DNA of 64,000 nt, taken from Vibrio syngnathi. GTDB taxonomy: Bacteria > Pseudomonadota > Gammaproteobacteria > Enterobacterales > Vibrionaceae. The DNA lies in assembly GCF_002119525.1 (NCBI RefSeq), contig NZ_CP017917.1:1488001-1552000 (forward strand), written 5' to 3'. Below, piece by piece: positions 26,425 through 35,415 of the stretch; the first letter of the stretch is position 1; the number at the start of each line of letters is the position of its first letter. The notes under the pieces were generated by a model. That model was not told the origin of the DNA, made no database searches, and saw only the letters and a list, made by a program, of their open reading frames with translations. Position numbers and translations under genes: made by a program.

Positions 26425-27106
26425 ACATCACCCAAATACCGCAATTTTGAAAGATTTTGTCGATGGCACACTAGCAGACTCAGTTTCTTTGATTGTCTCT
26501 AGCCATGTTGAACTGTGTGAACACTGCCAACAACAAGTAAGCATGCTGACGGCGCAAGCTGCTGACTCAGTCTTTGAAAGTGATACCTCAGGGCTTCAAC
26601 TTTCTGACAGCGAAATGGATGCGTTCCTATCCGATGATGGGGAGTTTGATTTTGATGCGATTGCTCAAATCACTGCTGATTCATCTCAAGCTATCGAAGT
26701 GACACCCGAAGTTCAGCAAGTTACGGTTGCAGACACCACATTCACTATTCCTCGCGCGTTGAACTCAGTGGCGAGAAAAGACTGGATGAACTTAGGCAAA
26801 ATTTCACGCGCAAGACTCGATTTTGACGACGAAGCACACCACACCAGCTTGCTGCACATCGACAAAGATGGACAAGTGCCTTGCCACACCCACAAAGGCT
26901 TTGAGATTACGCTTCTCTTGGAAGGCAGTTTCGAAGACGAAATGGGCGTCTACAACAAAGGCGACTTCATCTGGTTAGACGGAAAACATACGCATCAACC
27001 CGTAACCAAAGAAGGTTGTGTCTGTCTCACCGTTTCTAGTGATGCGCTTTACTTCACAAAAGGTGTGAGTCAGTTATTCAATCCGCTAGGTAAGTATATC
27101 TATTAA
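26417..27106 (+). CDS. chrR: ChrR-type zinc anti-sigma factor with cupin domain
   Basis: 229 aa. The anti-sigma part (1-90) has the zinc set His5, His30-Xaa3-Cys34-Xaa2-Cys37. The cupin lobe (about 100-215) has a metal site His157-Thr-His159...Glu163 and His191/His193, as in R. sphaeroides ChrR. It sequesters the ECF sigma until singlet oxygen or organic peroxide triggers release. Its start overlaps the sigma gene. A strong hairpin (27126-27156) separates it from the next operon. Confidence 0.93.
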   Translation: MIKHHPNTAILKDFVDGTLADSVSLIVSSHVELCEHCQQQVSMLTAQAADSVFESDTSGLQLSDSEMDAFLSDDGEFDFDAIAQITADSSQAIEVTPEVQQVTVADTTFTIPRALNSVARKDWMNLGKISRARLDFDDEAHHTSLLHIDKDGQVPCHTHKGFEITLLLEGSFEDEMGVYNKGDFIWLDGKHTHQPVTKEGCVCLTVSSDALYFTKGVSQLFNPLGKYIY

Positions 27107-27125
27107 CTCAGTTGCACGCTATAAA

Positions 27126-27156
27126 TATACAGGATGGCATGAAGCTATCCTGTATA
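27126..27156. terminator. Hairpin after chrR
   Basis: TATACAGGAT / ATCCTGTATA 10-bp perfect arms around an inner GC pair, with no T-run. It could end or attenuate the sigma-chrR message before the photolyase operon. Confidence 0.55.
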
Positions 27157-27282
27157 ATCGTCCGTAGATCTGGCTTAAAACATCAATGGTGTTGAGATTT
27201 CAAACACACCCGGCTCTGTAAGTACGATTAGCAATGTTGAAATATAATAAATAGCTCAAAGCAAGAGCAAAGGAGTTGGCCA

Positions 27283-28230
27283 ATGGAAAAGAAAATTAAA
27301 ATAGGTATCAGCGCTTGTGTTGCAGGACACAAAGTACGCTTCGATACAGGTCACAAACGCTCTCGTTTTTGTACAGATGACCTTGCAGATTATGTTGAAC
27401 TGGAACCAGTATGCCCAGAGATGGCAGTGGGTCTTCCAACACCTCGCCCAACCATTCGCCAAGTTCGGCAGCTAGACAATATCATTCACGTTTCCCGACC
27501 TGACGGTTCTGGTGACGTGACCAATGATCTGATCGAGTTTGGGCAAAACTATTCAAAGAATAACCAACACATCGCAGGGTTCATTGTGTGTCAGAAAAGC
27601 CCAACCTGTGGCATGGAGCGAGTAAAGGTTTACCACCACCACGGGCGTGGTTCTGAATCGACAGGCGTTGGCTTGTTTACTCAACAAGTTATGCAAGGCA
27701 ATCCTCTACTTCCAGTAGAAGAAAATGGTCGCCTCAACGATCCAATTCTGCGTGAAAACTTTATGACTCGTGTTTTCACTTACCAAAAATGGCTCGATCT
27801 TGTTGATGAAGGTGTCACCAAACACAAACTGATTCAATTCCACAGCGCTCACAAATACCTAGTGATGTGCCACCACATAGAAGGCTACAAGAGCTTAGGT
27901 AAACTTTTAGCGAGTAACGATTTAGAGATCGATGAGCTGGCAGAAAAGTACATAGAAGGTCTGATGACGGCGCTAATGCATCATGCAAATCGCGGCAGTC
28001 ATGCTAATACTCTGCATCATTTGCAAGGTTACTTTAAGAAACAACTGAGCAGCGCTCACAAACAAGAGCTCACGAATCAGATTTCATCATTCAGAGAAGG
28101 GCTAGTTCCGCTGTTAGTGCCACTGACGCTGATTAACCACTATCTGATGGAATACCCAAACGAGTACCTAGAATCACAAGTTTATCTAAACCCGCACCCA
28201 CAAGAACTTAAGCTGAGATACGGATATTGA
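27283..28230 (+). CDS. DUF523-DUF1722 protein (YbgA family)
   Basis: 315 aa. DUF523 occupies about 1-150 (Gly-Ile-Ser-Ala-Cys-Val-Ala-Gly, Cys-Pro-Glu-Met-Ala-Val-Gly-Leu, Lys-Ser-Pro-Thr-Cys-Gly-Met), with conserved Cys that suggest a thiol or metal role. DUF1722 (YbgA) occupies about 190-310. AAGGAG precedes the ATG. It is the head of the long operon; its stop overlaps the photolyase start. YbgA genes often neighbour phr in proteobacteria; no activity is known. Confidence 0.9.
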   Translation: MEKKIKIGISACVAGHKVRFDTGHKRSRFCTDDLADYVELEPVCPEMAVGLPTPRPTIRQVRQLDNIIHVSRPDGSGDVTNDLIEFGQNYSKNNQHIAGFIVCQKSPTCGMERVKVYHHHGRGSESTGVGLFTQQVMQGNPLLPVEENGRLNDPILRENFMTRVFTYQKWLDLVDEGVTKHKLIQFHSAHKYLVMCHHIEGYKSLGKLLASNDLEIDELAEKYIEGLMTALMHHANRGSHANTLHHLQGYFKKQLSSAHKQELTNQISSFREGLVPLLVPLTLINHYLMEYPNEYLESQVYLNPHPQELKLRYGY

Positions 28231-29672
28231 GCGACATTCTATGGATAAGACGAGACCTGAGGATTCACGATAACCCAGCGCTCGTCTCTGCAGTTGAAAA
28301 CGGCGTCTCTATCGCCGTTTTTATTTCAACCCCGCAGCAATGGCAACAACATCACCTGGCACCGATAAAAGCGGACTTCATTTATCGCCACCTGAAACAG
28401 TTCGAGTCACAACTCGCTGAATTCGGTATCACTCTGCTGCACCTCAAAGCCACAGACTTTAACGATCAAGCTATTCAACTCATCAACTTGTGCAAACAGG
28501 TCGATGCGACATGTGTGTATGCCAATTCAGAGCCGGAAGTGGATGAGCAGTTAAGAGACAAACGCTTAATCGCTACTGGTATAAAGCTGAAAATAACCGA
28601 CTGCGATACGATTCTGCCATTAGGTAGCGTACTGAATAAACAAGGTGAGATGTTCAAGGTTTTCACACCTTTCAAAAACGCATGGTTAAAAGAAGTGCAA
28701 GCGAAAGGCATTATTTGCAGCCCAACTCCAGTGCATTCAACAGGATCAGCGCAAGCAGGTTCATCTGAAACGGATTCGCTTCAGAATCCATCACAACTGA
28801 AACAATCGTTAAGTGGTTTTTCTGGCGAGTACGATTTCGACTTTCCGCGTACCGATTCAGAGCGTTGGCCACTAAGCCAAGACGTCCTTGAGAGCGTGAT
28901 CCCCAATTTCTTAGCCAATAAAGTTAATGACTATTCTCGCCTTAGGGATATTCCATCAGTAAAGGGGACATCAGGCCTATCTCCTTACCTGGCTATTGGT
29001 GCAGTCAGCCCTCGTTGGTTAGCGATTCAATTGATTCAACAACAGCCGGACTTGTTATTTGATACTCAGTTGCCAGCCTTTTCTTGGCTTAATGAATTGA
29101 TTTGGCGAGATTTTTATAAGCATTTGATGTTCCATCATCCTATACTGGTTAAAGGTGCGAACTTTCAGCAGAAATACAACGGCTTAGATTGGTATCACGA
29201 CAACCCTAGCTTCAAGGCGTGGTGCGAAGGAAGAACCGGATATCCATTGGTTGATGCAGCAATGCGTCAATTAGTTGAGACAGGCTGGATGCACAACAGG
29301 CTAAGAATGGTGGTGGCAAGCTTCCTAACCAAGCACCTGCTGATCGATTGGCGCTGGGGAGAGCGGTTTTTTATGTCGCACCTCATCGATGGCGATTTTA
29401 GTGCCAACAACGGTGGCTGGCAGTGGGCTTCGAGCACTGGTTGTGATGCTCAACCCTACTTTCGAATTTTCAATCCGATCACACAGAGTGAAAAGTTTGA
29501 TCCAAAAGGAATTTTTATTCGTAAGTACATACCAGAGCTGCAAAATATTCCTGACAAGCATGTGCATTTTCCACATGATTACATTGCAAAAAACGGAATT
29601 AACAGCAAATACTGGCAACCCATCGTTGAACACAAAGAAGCACGATTGAGAGCCTTAGCCTTTTTCAAATAA
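28227..29672 (+). CDS. phrB: Deoxyribodipyrimidine photolyase (class I CPD)
   Basis: 481 aa. The probable TTG start overlaps the previous stop (TTGA) and gives the expected N-terminus Ile-Leu-Trp-Ile-Arg-Arg-Asp-Leu-Arg. The antenna-binding Rossmann domain is at about 1-130. The FAD-binding part is at about 200-470, with Trp-Arg-Trp-Gly-Glu-Arg-Phe-Phe, Asp-Gly-Asp-Phe-Ser-Ala-Asn-Asn-Gly-Gly-Trp-Gln-Trp and Tyr-Phe-Arg-Ile-Phe-Asn-Pro. It uses blue light to split cyclobutane pyrimidine dimers. Its place in the ECF/ChrR cluster links light damage repair with singlet-oxygen defence. Confidence 0.96.
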   Translation: MSDILWIRRDLRIHDNPALVSAVENGVSIAVFISTPQQWQQHHLAPIKADFIYRHLKQFESQLAEFGITLLHLKATDFNDQAIQLINLCKQVDATCVYANSEPEVDEQLRDKRLIATGIKLKITDCDTILPLGSVLNKQGEMFKVFTPFKNAWLKEVQAKGIICSPTPVHSTGSAQAGSSETDSLQNPSQLKQSLSGFSGEYDFDFPRTDSERWPLSQDVLESVIPNFLANKVNDYSRLRDIPSVKGTSGLSPYLAIGAVSPRWLAIQLIQQQPDLLFDTQLPAFSWLNELIWRDFYKHLMFHHPILVKGANFQQKYNGLDWYHDNPSFKAWCEGRTGYPLVDAAMRQLVETGWMHNRLRMVVASFLTKHLLIDWRWGERFFMSHLIDGDFSANNGGWQWASSTGCDAQPYFRIFNPITQSEKFDPKGIFIRKYIPELQNIPDKHVHFPHDYIAKNGINSKYWQPIVEHKEARLRALAFFK

Positions 29673-29686
29673 TTAGAGTAAATATT

Positions 29687-30118
29687 ATGGATAACTCTCT
29701 ATGGCTTGATAACTTTCTCAACATGTATCGAGAACTCGGAACCGACAATTTCGACGTGCTAAAGACGGTTTATCACCCTGATATCGAATTCCAAGACCCA
29801 CTGCATCATGTCAGTGGGATTGTCGCGTTAACTCATTACTTCGAGAACCTCTACGCACAAGTGACTAGCTGTTACTTTCATATAGAACACACTTTCGAAG
29901 CGAACGACGAAGCTTCTGTTTACTGGACGATGCAGTTTGCTCACAAACAACTCAATGGGCAAAAGCCGATTGAAGTTCAAGGGCATAGCCATATCAAAAT
30001 GTTGGACAATCAAGTGGTTTATCATCGCGATTATCTGGATGTGGGTTCTATGCTGTACGAGCACATCCCAGTATTAGGTTGCGCGATCAAATCCATAAAA
30101 AAAAGAGCGAGCCGATAA
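29687..30118 (+). CDS. NTF2-like / SnoaL-like fold protein
   Basis: 143 aa, one compact NTF2-like domain (Tyr-His-Pro-Asp-Ile-Glu-Phe-Gln-Asp-Pro near residue 25, Val-Gln-Gly-His-Ser-His-Ile...Tyr-His-Arg-Asp-Tyr-Leu-Asp near 95-115). Such cone-shaped proteins bind small hydrophobic ligands. Always found in the ChrR-type cluster with the genes that follow; function unknown. Its stop shares one base with the start of the SDR gene (TAATG). Confidence 0.85.
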   Translation: MDNSLWLDNFLNMYRELGTDNFDVLKTVYHPDIEFQDPLHHVSGIVALTHYFENLYAQVTSCYFHIEHTFEANDEASVYWTMQFAHKQLNGQKPIEVQGHSHIKMLDNQVVYHRDYLDVGSMLYEHIPVLGCAIKSIKKRASR

Positions 30119-30849
30119 TGCGTATTATGATCACAGGCGCGACCTCAGGCATCGGCCAATCACTCGCTATCGATTACGCTCAACAAGGGCATCAGGTGAT
30201 TGCTTGCGGCCGTAATCAAGACAAACTGCAAGCCTTAGTTGATTCTCACGAGACAGACTTATCGCACTCGTCAATTGACCCACTCTGTTTTGATTTGACC
30301 GATTACCACAATTTCCCAGCACTCGACCAAGATAAGCCGCTCGACCTACTGATCTTGAACGCGGGTGATTGTGAGTACATCGATGATCCTGTCAATTTCG
30401 ACGCAGAGTTATTCGAGCGCGTCATCAACATCAACCTAATTTCAATTGGCTACGCCCTTAAAGCTTGGCTAAAAAGCATCAAGCCCGGCGGCCGCTTGGT
30501 TTTGGTGAGTTCAAGCGCGAGCTTTCTACCACTGCCAAGAGCCGAAGCTTACGGCGCTTCAAAGGCCGCTCTCACCTACTTAGGTAGAACGCTCTCAGTT
30601 GATCTCGCCGAGTACAATATTCATGTCTCAATTGTGCACCCAGGCTTTGTTGAAACACCATTAACCGAGCGAAACTCCTTCGCTATGCCTATGATTATTA
30701 GTAGCGAGGCAGCCACTCAACGAATCGTAAATGGTATTGCTCAAGGAAAGAGCGAGATCGATTTCCCAAGACGATTCATATTAATAATGAAATTACTAAG
30801 AATGCTACCGACTCCAGTTTGGAAAAAACTCGCTTCAAGGATGGTATAA
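30118..30849 (+). CDS. Short-chain dehydrogenase/reductase (ChrR cluster)
   Basis: 243 aa from the ATG at 30118, which overlaps the preceding stop; a 13-residue longer start lies inside the previous gene. Classical SDR signs: Thr-Gly-Ala-Thr-Ser-Gly-Ile-Gly at the N-terminus, Asn-Ala-Gly near 80, Ser...Tyr-Gly-Ala-Ser-Lys with catalytic Tyr/Lys near 145-149. NAD(P)-dependent; substrate unknown, perhaps an oxidised lipid product given the neighbours (inference). Confidence 0.9.
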   Translation: MRIMITGATSGIGQSLAIDYAQQGHQVIACGRNQDKLQALVDSHETDLSHSSIDPLCFDLTDYHNFPALDQDKPLDLLILNAGDCEYIDDPVNFDAELFERVININLISIGYALKAWLKSIKPGGRLVLVSSSASFLPLPRAEAYGASKAALTYLGRTLSVDLAEYNIHVSIVHPGFVETPLTERNSFAMPMIISSEAATQRIVNGIAQGKSEIDFPRRFILIMKLLRMLPTPVWKKLASRMV

Positions 30850-30851
30850 CA

Positions 30852-32123
30852 ATGAAAAAAATCGCCATTATAGGTTCAGGTATCTCTGGACTGACTTGCG
30901 CACATGTATTAGATAAGCACCACGACGTTACGGTATTCGAGAAAAATGACTACGTCGGCGGGCACACTGCTACGGTTGATATTGAACACCGAGGCAAGGC
31001 GTTTTCAATTGATACTGGCTTCATCGTATTCAACGACAGAACCTACCCAAACTTCAACCAACTGCTTGAGCAACTCGGTGTCGAAAGGCAACCGACCGAA
31101 ATGAGCTTCAGCGTACACAACACCACAACTAAATTCGAATACAACGGCCATAGCATCAATTCGTTATTCGCTCAGAGGAGGAATATTTTCAAACCTCAGT
31201 TCTGGTCATTAGTGTCTGACATCCTCAAGTTCAACAAACTGTGTAAGGCTCAGTTTGAAAGCAATGAATTCACACCAGACGTTACCCTTGGCAGTTTCCT
31301 ACGCGATAATCAATTTTCCGATTTTTTCAGCCAGCACTATATCCTTCCGATGGGCGCAGCAATTTGGTCGACAAGCTTAGAGGAAATGGAAGAATTTGAG
31401 CTTAAATTCTTCATTCAATTCTTCTACAACCACGGGCTACTCGACATCGCGAACCGTCCACAATGGTATGTAATTCCTAAAGGGTCGCGCTCTTACGTTG
31501 AAATCATCCTTTCACGCTTGAACAAATCCGTCGCTTTGAACACATCGATCAAACAAGTCACTCGCAATGAAGCGGGCGTCACGATTGAATTTGAAGATGG
31601 CGCTACACAAGACTTCGACGAAGTGATATTTGCTTGTCACTCAGACCAAGCGTTACGTCTGCTTGGCGATGCGACAGAGCAAGAGCAACAGGTACTGGGC
31701 GAGATCCCATACAGTCGTAATGAAGTGGTTCTGCACACTGATACCCGATTGTTACCAGACAGAAAGCTGGCATGGGCAAGTTGGAACTACATGTTGGATG
31801 GCGACAGTAAACGACCTGCCTGTGTGACTTACAACATGAACATTCTGCAAGGCATCGAAAGCCAAGACACCTTCTGTGTCACCTTGAATCAGAGCGAAGC
31901 CATCGACCCAGAAAAAATCATTCGCAGCTTTGTTTATCATCACCCGGTACTTAACTCGAACACGGTAGAAGCTCAGCACAAGCGCGAACAGATCTGTGGC
32001 AAAAAACAGACGCACTTCGCCGGCGCATACTGGTACAACGGCTTCCATGAAGACGGTGTCCACAGTGCACTCGATGTGACCAAACGCTTCGGTTTAGATT
32101 TGAGTAAGAATTCAGCGCTATGA
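30852..32123 (+). CDS. FAD-dependent oxidoreductase (amine-oxidase-like)
   Basis: 423 aa from the ATG at 30852. FAD motif Ile-Ile-Gly-Ser-Gly-Ile-Ser-Gly at the N-terminus, then Asp-Tyr-Val-Gly-Gly-His-Thr (about 42) and Asp-Thr-Gly-Phe-Ile-Val-Phe-Asn. It belongs to the flavin amine oxidase-like group that accompanies DUF1365 and a CFA-like methyltransferase in ChrR regulons; these three have been implicated in making furan fatty acids or other lipid changes in alphaproteobacteria (UfaD/UfaM/UfaO system by memory). Its stop overlaps the DUF1365 start (ATGA). Confidence 0.9.
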   Translation: MKKIAIIGSGISGLTCAHVLDKHHDVTVFEKNDYVGGHTATVDIEHRGKAFSIDTGFIVFNDRTYPNFNQLLEQLGVERQPTEMSFSVHNTTTKFEYNGHSINSLFAQRRNIFKPQFWSLVSDILKFNKLCKAQFESNEFTPDVTLGSFLRDNQFSDFFSQHYILPMGAAIWSTSLEEMEEFELKFFIQFFYNHGLLDIANRPQWYVIPKGSRSYVEIILSRLNKSVALNTSIKQVTRNEAGVTIEFEDGATQDFDEVIFACHSDQALRLLGDATEQEQQVLGEIPYSRNEVVLHTDTRLLPDRKLAWASWNYMLDGDSKRPACVTYNMNILQGIESQDTFCVTLNQSEAIDPEKIIRSFVYHHPVLNSNTVEAQHKREQICGKKQTHFAGAYWYNGFHEDGVHSALDVTKRFGLDLSKNSAL

Positions 32124-32926
32124 ACAGTCAAACCCTAACATCCGAAATGGAGATCGCATCCGAAAAGAGTGAAGAGCTCAGCGGGATCTATTGGGGCAAC
32201 GTCAGACACCGCCGCTTTGGCGACATCACTCATGAGTTCAGCTATCAGCTGTATATGATGGGGTTAGATCTCGATGAACTGCACCAAACCACAGCTCGTA
32301 GTGTGCTGTTCGGAACTCGATGGTACAACCCGATTCGCTTCGTCGAATCGGATTATCTCGCTGAAAAAAAAGAAAATGCCACCACGGATGAACCAAAATC
32401 ACTTAAACAACGTATAGCTTCCAAAGTGCAAAAACTTGGTGGGGTTTGGTCTGATTCAAACCGTGTGACGATGCTGGCTCAGTGCCGCTGTTTAGGTATC
32501 TATTTCAGCCCAATCAACTGTTTCTTCTGTTACGACGAAACAGGAGATTGTAAGTACATGTTGGCTGAAGTGAGTAACACGCCTTGGCGAGAAAGACACT
32601 ACTATCTCATCGACATGCACCAAGAATTAAAGGTTAAGAAAGAGTTTCACGTTTCGCCGTTCATGGATTTGAATATGACTTATTTTTGGAAGATTAAGCC
32701 ACCAGCGAAACGCACCTTGGTCCACATTGAAAGCCGCCGAGACGACAAGCTTTTCGATGCGACACTGGCCTTGACGAAACAGTCAGTAACCAAGACAAAC
32801 ATTAGACGAACGGTATTCAAGATTCCGACGATGACGATAAAAGTCGTGATGGGAATTTATTATCAGGCTCTCAAATTATTCCTGAAGAAAGTACCGTTTG
32901 TGGGGCACCCAGACTCAACATCTTAA
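32120..32926 (+). CDS. DUF1365 family protein
   Basis: 268 aa. N-terminal Ile-Tyr-Trp-Gly-Asn-Val-Arg-His-Arg-Arg-Phe and central Tyr-Phe-Ser-Pro-Ile-Asn-Cys-Phe-Phe-Cys-Tyr are DUF1365 marks, as is Phe-His-Val-Ser-Pro-Phe-Met-Asp. Coupled by ATGA overlap to the FAD oxidoreductase. DUF1365, FAD oxidase and CFA-like methyltransferase travel together; the protein is thought to act in fatty-acid modification, but its reaction is not clear from sequence. An extra Lys/Glu-rich insertion lies at about residues 82-105. Confidence 0.9.
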   Translation: MNSQTLTSEMEIASEKSEELSGIYWGNVRHRRFGDITHEFSYQLYMMGLDLDELHQTTARSVLFGTRWYNPIRFVESDYLAEKKENATTDEPKSLKQRIASKVQKLGGVWSDSNRVTMLAQCRCLGIYFSPINCFFCYDETGDCKYMLAEVSNTPWRERHYYLIDMHQELKVKKEFHVSPFMDLNMTYFWKIKPPAKRTLVHIESRRDDKLFDATLALTKQSVTKTNIRRTVFKIPTMTIKVVMGIYYQALKLFLKKVPFVGHPDSTS

Positions 32927-32959
32927 GTGTCTTCACAGCAACTAAATAATAGAACTCGA

Positions 32960-33008
32960 CCCAAGCTTGGGTTCGCTCCAACTAAGGGGCGCAACCCAGC
33001 TTAGTTGG
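32960..33008. other. Structured intra-operon spacer with two palindromes
   Basis: The 118-bp gap between DUF1365 and the CFA-like gene holds a 12-bp palindrome CCCAAGCTTGGG (32960-32971) and a 9-bp stem CCAACTAAG / CTTAGTTGG (32978-33008). These can form competing RNA hairpins; function unknown, perhaps partial termination or mRNA processing. Confidence 0.6.
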
Positions 33009-33044
33009 CACAAAATATTAGAATGAGTTATCAGCGAGGTTTAC

Positions 33045-34325
33045 ATGGAACAGCTTGCCAAACAAAACAACAACATTGAACAACAAGCTAAAGCCGTTGC
33101 TGTTTCAAGCAACTGTAAATATCGAGCTTTAATCTTTAAGGTTCTAGAAAGCCTGCAATTCGCGACGCTTGAGATCATTGAGCGCGACCAACATTCGGTG
33201 TTCGGCGATCGAGAAGCAGACTTGAAAGGTAGAATCGTGATTCACGATGCAACATTTTTTAGAGATGTCGTGATTGACGGCAGTATTGGCGCATCTGAGG
33301 CCTACATTGATGGAAAATGGACAAGCCCAGATCTCACCAAAGTGATTCAAATCATGGCTCGAAATCAATCTCAACTCGACGAGCTTGATGACAAGACACA
33401 ATGGATTTCTCGCATCAAAAACCTATTGCTGCGTCGTAAGAATGCCAACACAGAGCAAGGCTCTAAACGTAATATTCTTGCGCACTACGATATTGGCAAT
33501 GAGTTGTATGAACGCTTCTTAGACAGCTCGATGCAATACTCTTCCGCTATCTACAGCGAAGAAGCAGAAACCCTATCCAAAGCTCAACAAAACAAAATGA
33601 AAACCATCTGTGAGCGATTAGAGTTGTCAGAGAACGATAACGTGGTCGAGATAGGCACAGGCTGGGGTGGCTTAGCTATATTCATGGCGCAACACTACGG
33701 ATGCCATGTCACCACAACCACAATCTCAGATGCCCAACACGCGCTTGCAGAACAAAGAGTAAAAGCGCTTGGCTTAACCGACAAAATCACCCTGCTTAAA
33801 GAGGATTATCGTAACCTCACTGGTGAATATGACAAGTTGGTCTCTATCGAGATGATTGAGGCGGTCGGCCATGAATATCTACAGACCTTCTTTGAGAAAT
33901 GTTCTTCACTGTTGAAACCATCAGGCAAAATGCTGATTCAAGCAATCACCATTGCCGACAGTCGTTATGACAAATACCGCAAAGGCGTCGACTTTATTCA
34001 GAAGTACATTTTCCCAGGCGGTTGCCTACCTTCGGTCTCAGTGATGACCCAACACCTTGCGACCAGTACAGACCTTGTTGTACAAGAAATTGATGACATT
34101 GGCCTGCACTACGCTCGAACGCTAAATGATTGGAACAACGCCTTTGAAAATAGTTGGGAAGAGTTAGAGTCTCTCGGCTATTCCGAAGAGTTTAAGCGCT
34201 TGTGGATCTTCTACTTCTGCTACTGTGAAGGTGCATTCAAAGAGCGCGTGATCAGTACTCATCACTTAGTTGCTAGAAAACCTCGTTACTTTGGAGCAAA
34301 AGATGAAACGGTTTTGGATTATTAA
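33045..34325 (+). CDS. Cyclopropane-fatty-acyl-phospholipid synthase-like methyltransferase
   Basis: 426 aa. N-terminal lipid-binding region (about 1-130), then a SAM methyltransferase core with Val-Val-Glu-Ile-Gly-Thr-Gly-Trp-Gly-Gly-Leu (about 202), Gln-Tyr-Ser-Ser-Ala-Ile-Tyr (about 165) and Tyr-Ile-Phe-Pro-Gly-Gly (about 324), as in Cfa. It methylates double bonds of membrane phospholipid acyl chains. In the ChrR regulon the CFA-like enzyme is taken to change lipids that react with singlet oxygen. The next gene starts within its last 23 bp. Confidence 0.92.
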   Translation: MEQLAKQNNNIEQQAKAVAVSSNCKYRALIFKVLESLQFATLEIIERDQHSVFGDREADLKGRIVIHDATFFRDVVIDGSIGASEAYIDGKWTSPDLTKVIQIMARNQSQLDELDDKTQWISRIKNLLLRRKNANTEQGSKRNILAHYDIGNELYERFLDSSMQYSSAIYSEEAETLSKAQQNKMKTICERLELSENDNVVEIGTGWGGLAIFMAQHYGCHVTTTTISDAQHALAEQRVKALGLTDKITLLKEDYRNLTGEYDKLVSIEMIEAVGHEYLQTFFEKCSSLLKPSGKMLIQAITIADSRYDKYRKGVDFIQKYIFPGGCLPSVSVMTQHLATSTDLVVQEIDDIGLHYARTLNDWNNAFENSWEELESLGYSEEFKRLWIFYFCYCEGAFKERVISTHHLVARKPRYFGAKDETVLDY

Positions 34326-34824
34326 TCTCGTTCTGTTTCAAGCGACCTGGGTTTGCAGCGCGTTCTTTACCGCGCAAGCCCCGTTCGTGGCGCCACTGAT
34401 TGTGGCCGTTCACTTCCTTCTCTCCCCTACCCGCAGTAGCGATCTGAAAATACTCATTTTATTACCATTGGGGCTGTTGCTTGATAGCCTCTTACTTCAC
34501 TTCGGCGTGTTTGCCGTCGACTCTGAAATTGCTAATCAATCGTGGTTCCCAGTGTGGCTCGTTTGCCTGTGGATCATGTTTTTAATCAGTTTTAACCACA
34601 GCCTAAATTGGCTTTTAAAATGCTCGAAAGTGATCTTGTTTGTCATAGGGTTCGTAGCAGGTACTAGTAGTTATTGGGGAGGCATCAAAGCAGGCGCCCT
34701 TCTTACTACTTGGCCAGACGCATCGGTGTTAGCTGCCCTTGCAATAAGTTGGGGGATTTTGTTGCCCTTACTGGTGGCCGCTTACTCCAACTTAATACAA
34801 CCCAAAATGGCAACAACGAGGTGA
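34303..34824 (+). CDS. DUF2878 family membrane protein
   Basis: 173 aa from the ATG at 34303 inside the end of the CFA-like gene. Five or six membrane helices; Gly-Gly-Ile-Lys-Ala-Gly-Ala near residue 130. DUF2878 proteins are known mainly from this gene cluster; no function assigned. Four bases separate it from the next gene. Confidence 0.85.
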   Translation: MKRFWIINLVLFQATWVCSAFFTAQAPFVAPLIVAVHFLLSPTRSSDLKILILLPLGLLLDSLLLHFGVFAVDSEIANQSWFPVWLVCLWIMFLISFNHSLNWLLKCSKVILFVIGFVAGTSSYWGGIKAGALLTTWPDASVLAALAISWGILLPLLVAAYSNLIQPKMATTR

Positions 34825-34827
34825 CTT

Positions 34828-35415
34828 ATGGCTTTTCCACGCAACCCTACGCAAGCGTTCAAATCTGAGAGAGATGTTAGTCGCGTTCGTACTCAAACAA
34901 GCGAGCAATCAAGAAACCGACTATTTAGCTTAGTCACCCTAACCCTCATTTTCGCAGCACTCCTATTTACTGGGAATTCCAAAGCTTCTGCTGTCGATGA
35001 TCTAAATAAACGCGGTCAAGGTGAAATGAGTTACCTGTTTTGGACTCTCTATTCAGCCGAATTCTACACCACACCTTCAAACTCTGAGCGAGCATTAAAG
35101 ATTGAGTACTTTCGTTCGATTGATAGTAAAGATCTGGTAGACGCAACCAAAGATCAGTGGAGTAAGCTTGGTTACTCAAATAACAACATTCAACGTTGGT
35201 TGAAACCGTTGTACGCGATGTGGCCTAACGTGAAAGAAGGAAGCACACTCACGATTCGTGTCGCTGAAGATAACGTGAGTAGTTTTTATTTCGATGAGCA
35301 ACCCATAGGCACCATCCAAGACAAGCAATTTGGTGAAGCCTTTCTCGCGATTTGGTTATCTGAGAACACATCTGAGCCCGGTCTACGCAAACAACTATTA
35401 GGTCTGAACAAATGA
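34828..35415 (+). CDS. Chalcone isomerase-like exported protein
   Basis: 195 aa. A signal-anchor or signal peptide at about 32-52 follows a polar 30-residue N-tail. The mature domain (about 55-195) fits the chalcone-isomerase-like fold (Phe-Trp-Thr-Leu-Tyr-Ser-Ala-Glu-Phe-Tyr; Ala-Leu-Lys-Ile-Glu-Tyr; Gly-Glu-Ala-Phe-Leu-Ala-Ile-Trp-Leu). Bacterial members bind fatty acids or heme-like ligands rather than chalcones. Its stop overlaps the start of the DUF3833 gene (ATGA). Confidence 0.85.
   Translation: MAFPRNPTQAFKSERDVSRVRTQTSEQSRNRLFSLVTLTLIFAALLFTGNSKASAVDDLNKRGQGEMSYLFWTLYSAEFYTTPSNSERALKIEYFRSIDSKDLVDATKDQWSKLGYSNNNIQRWLKPLYAMWPNVKEGSTLTIRVAEDNVSSFYFDEQPIGTIQDKQFGEAFLAIWLSENTSEPGLRKQLLGLNK

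Noticed and set aside
27157..27282. Second ECF promoter before the DUF523 gene
   Set aside because: No TGATCC-type element at a proper distance could be found; TGAGAT...TAAGT has a 20-bp spacer and is too weak to call.
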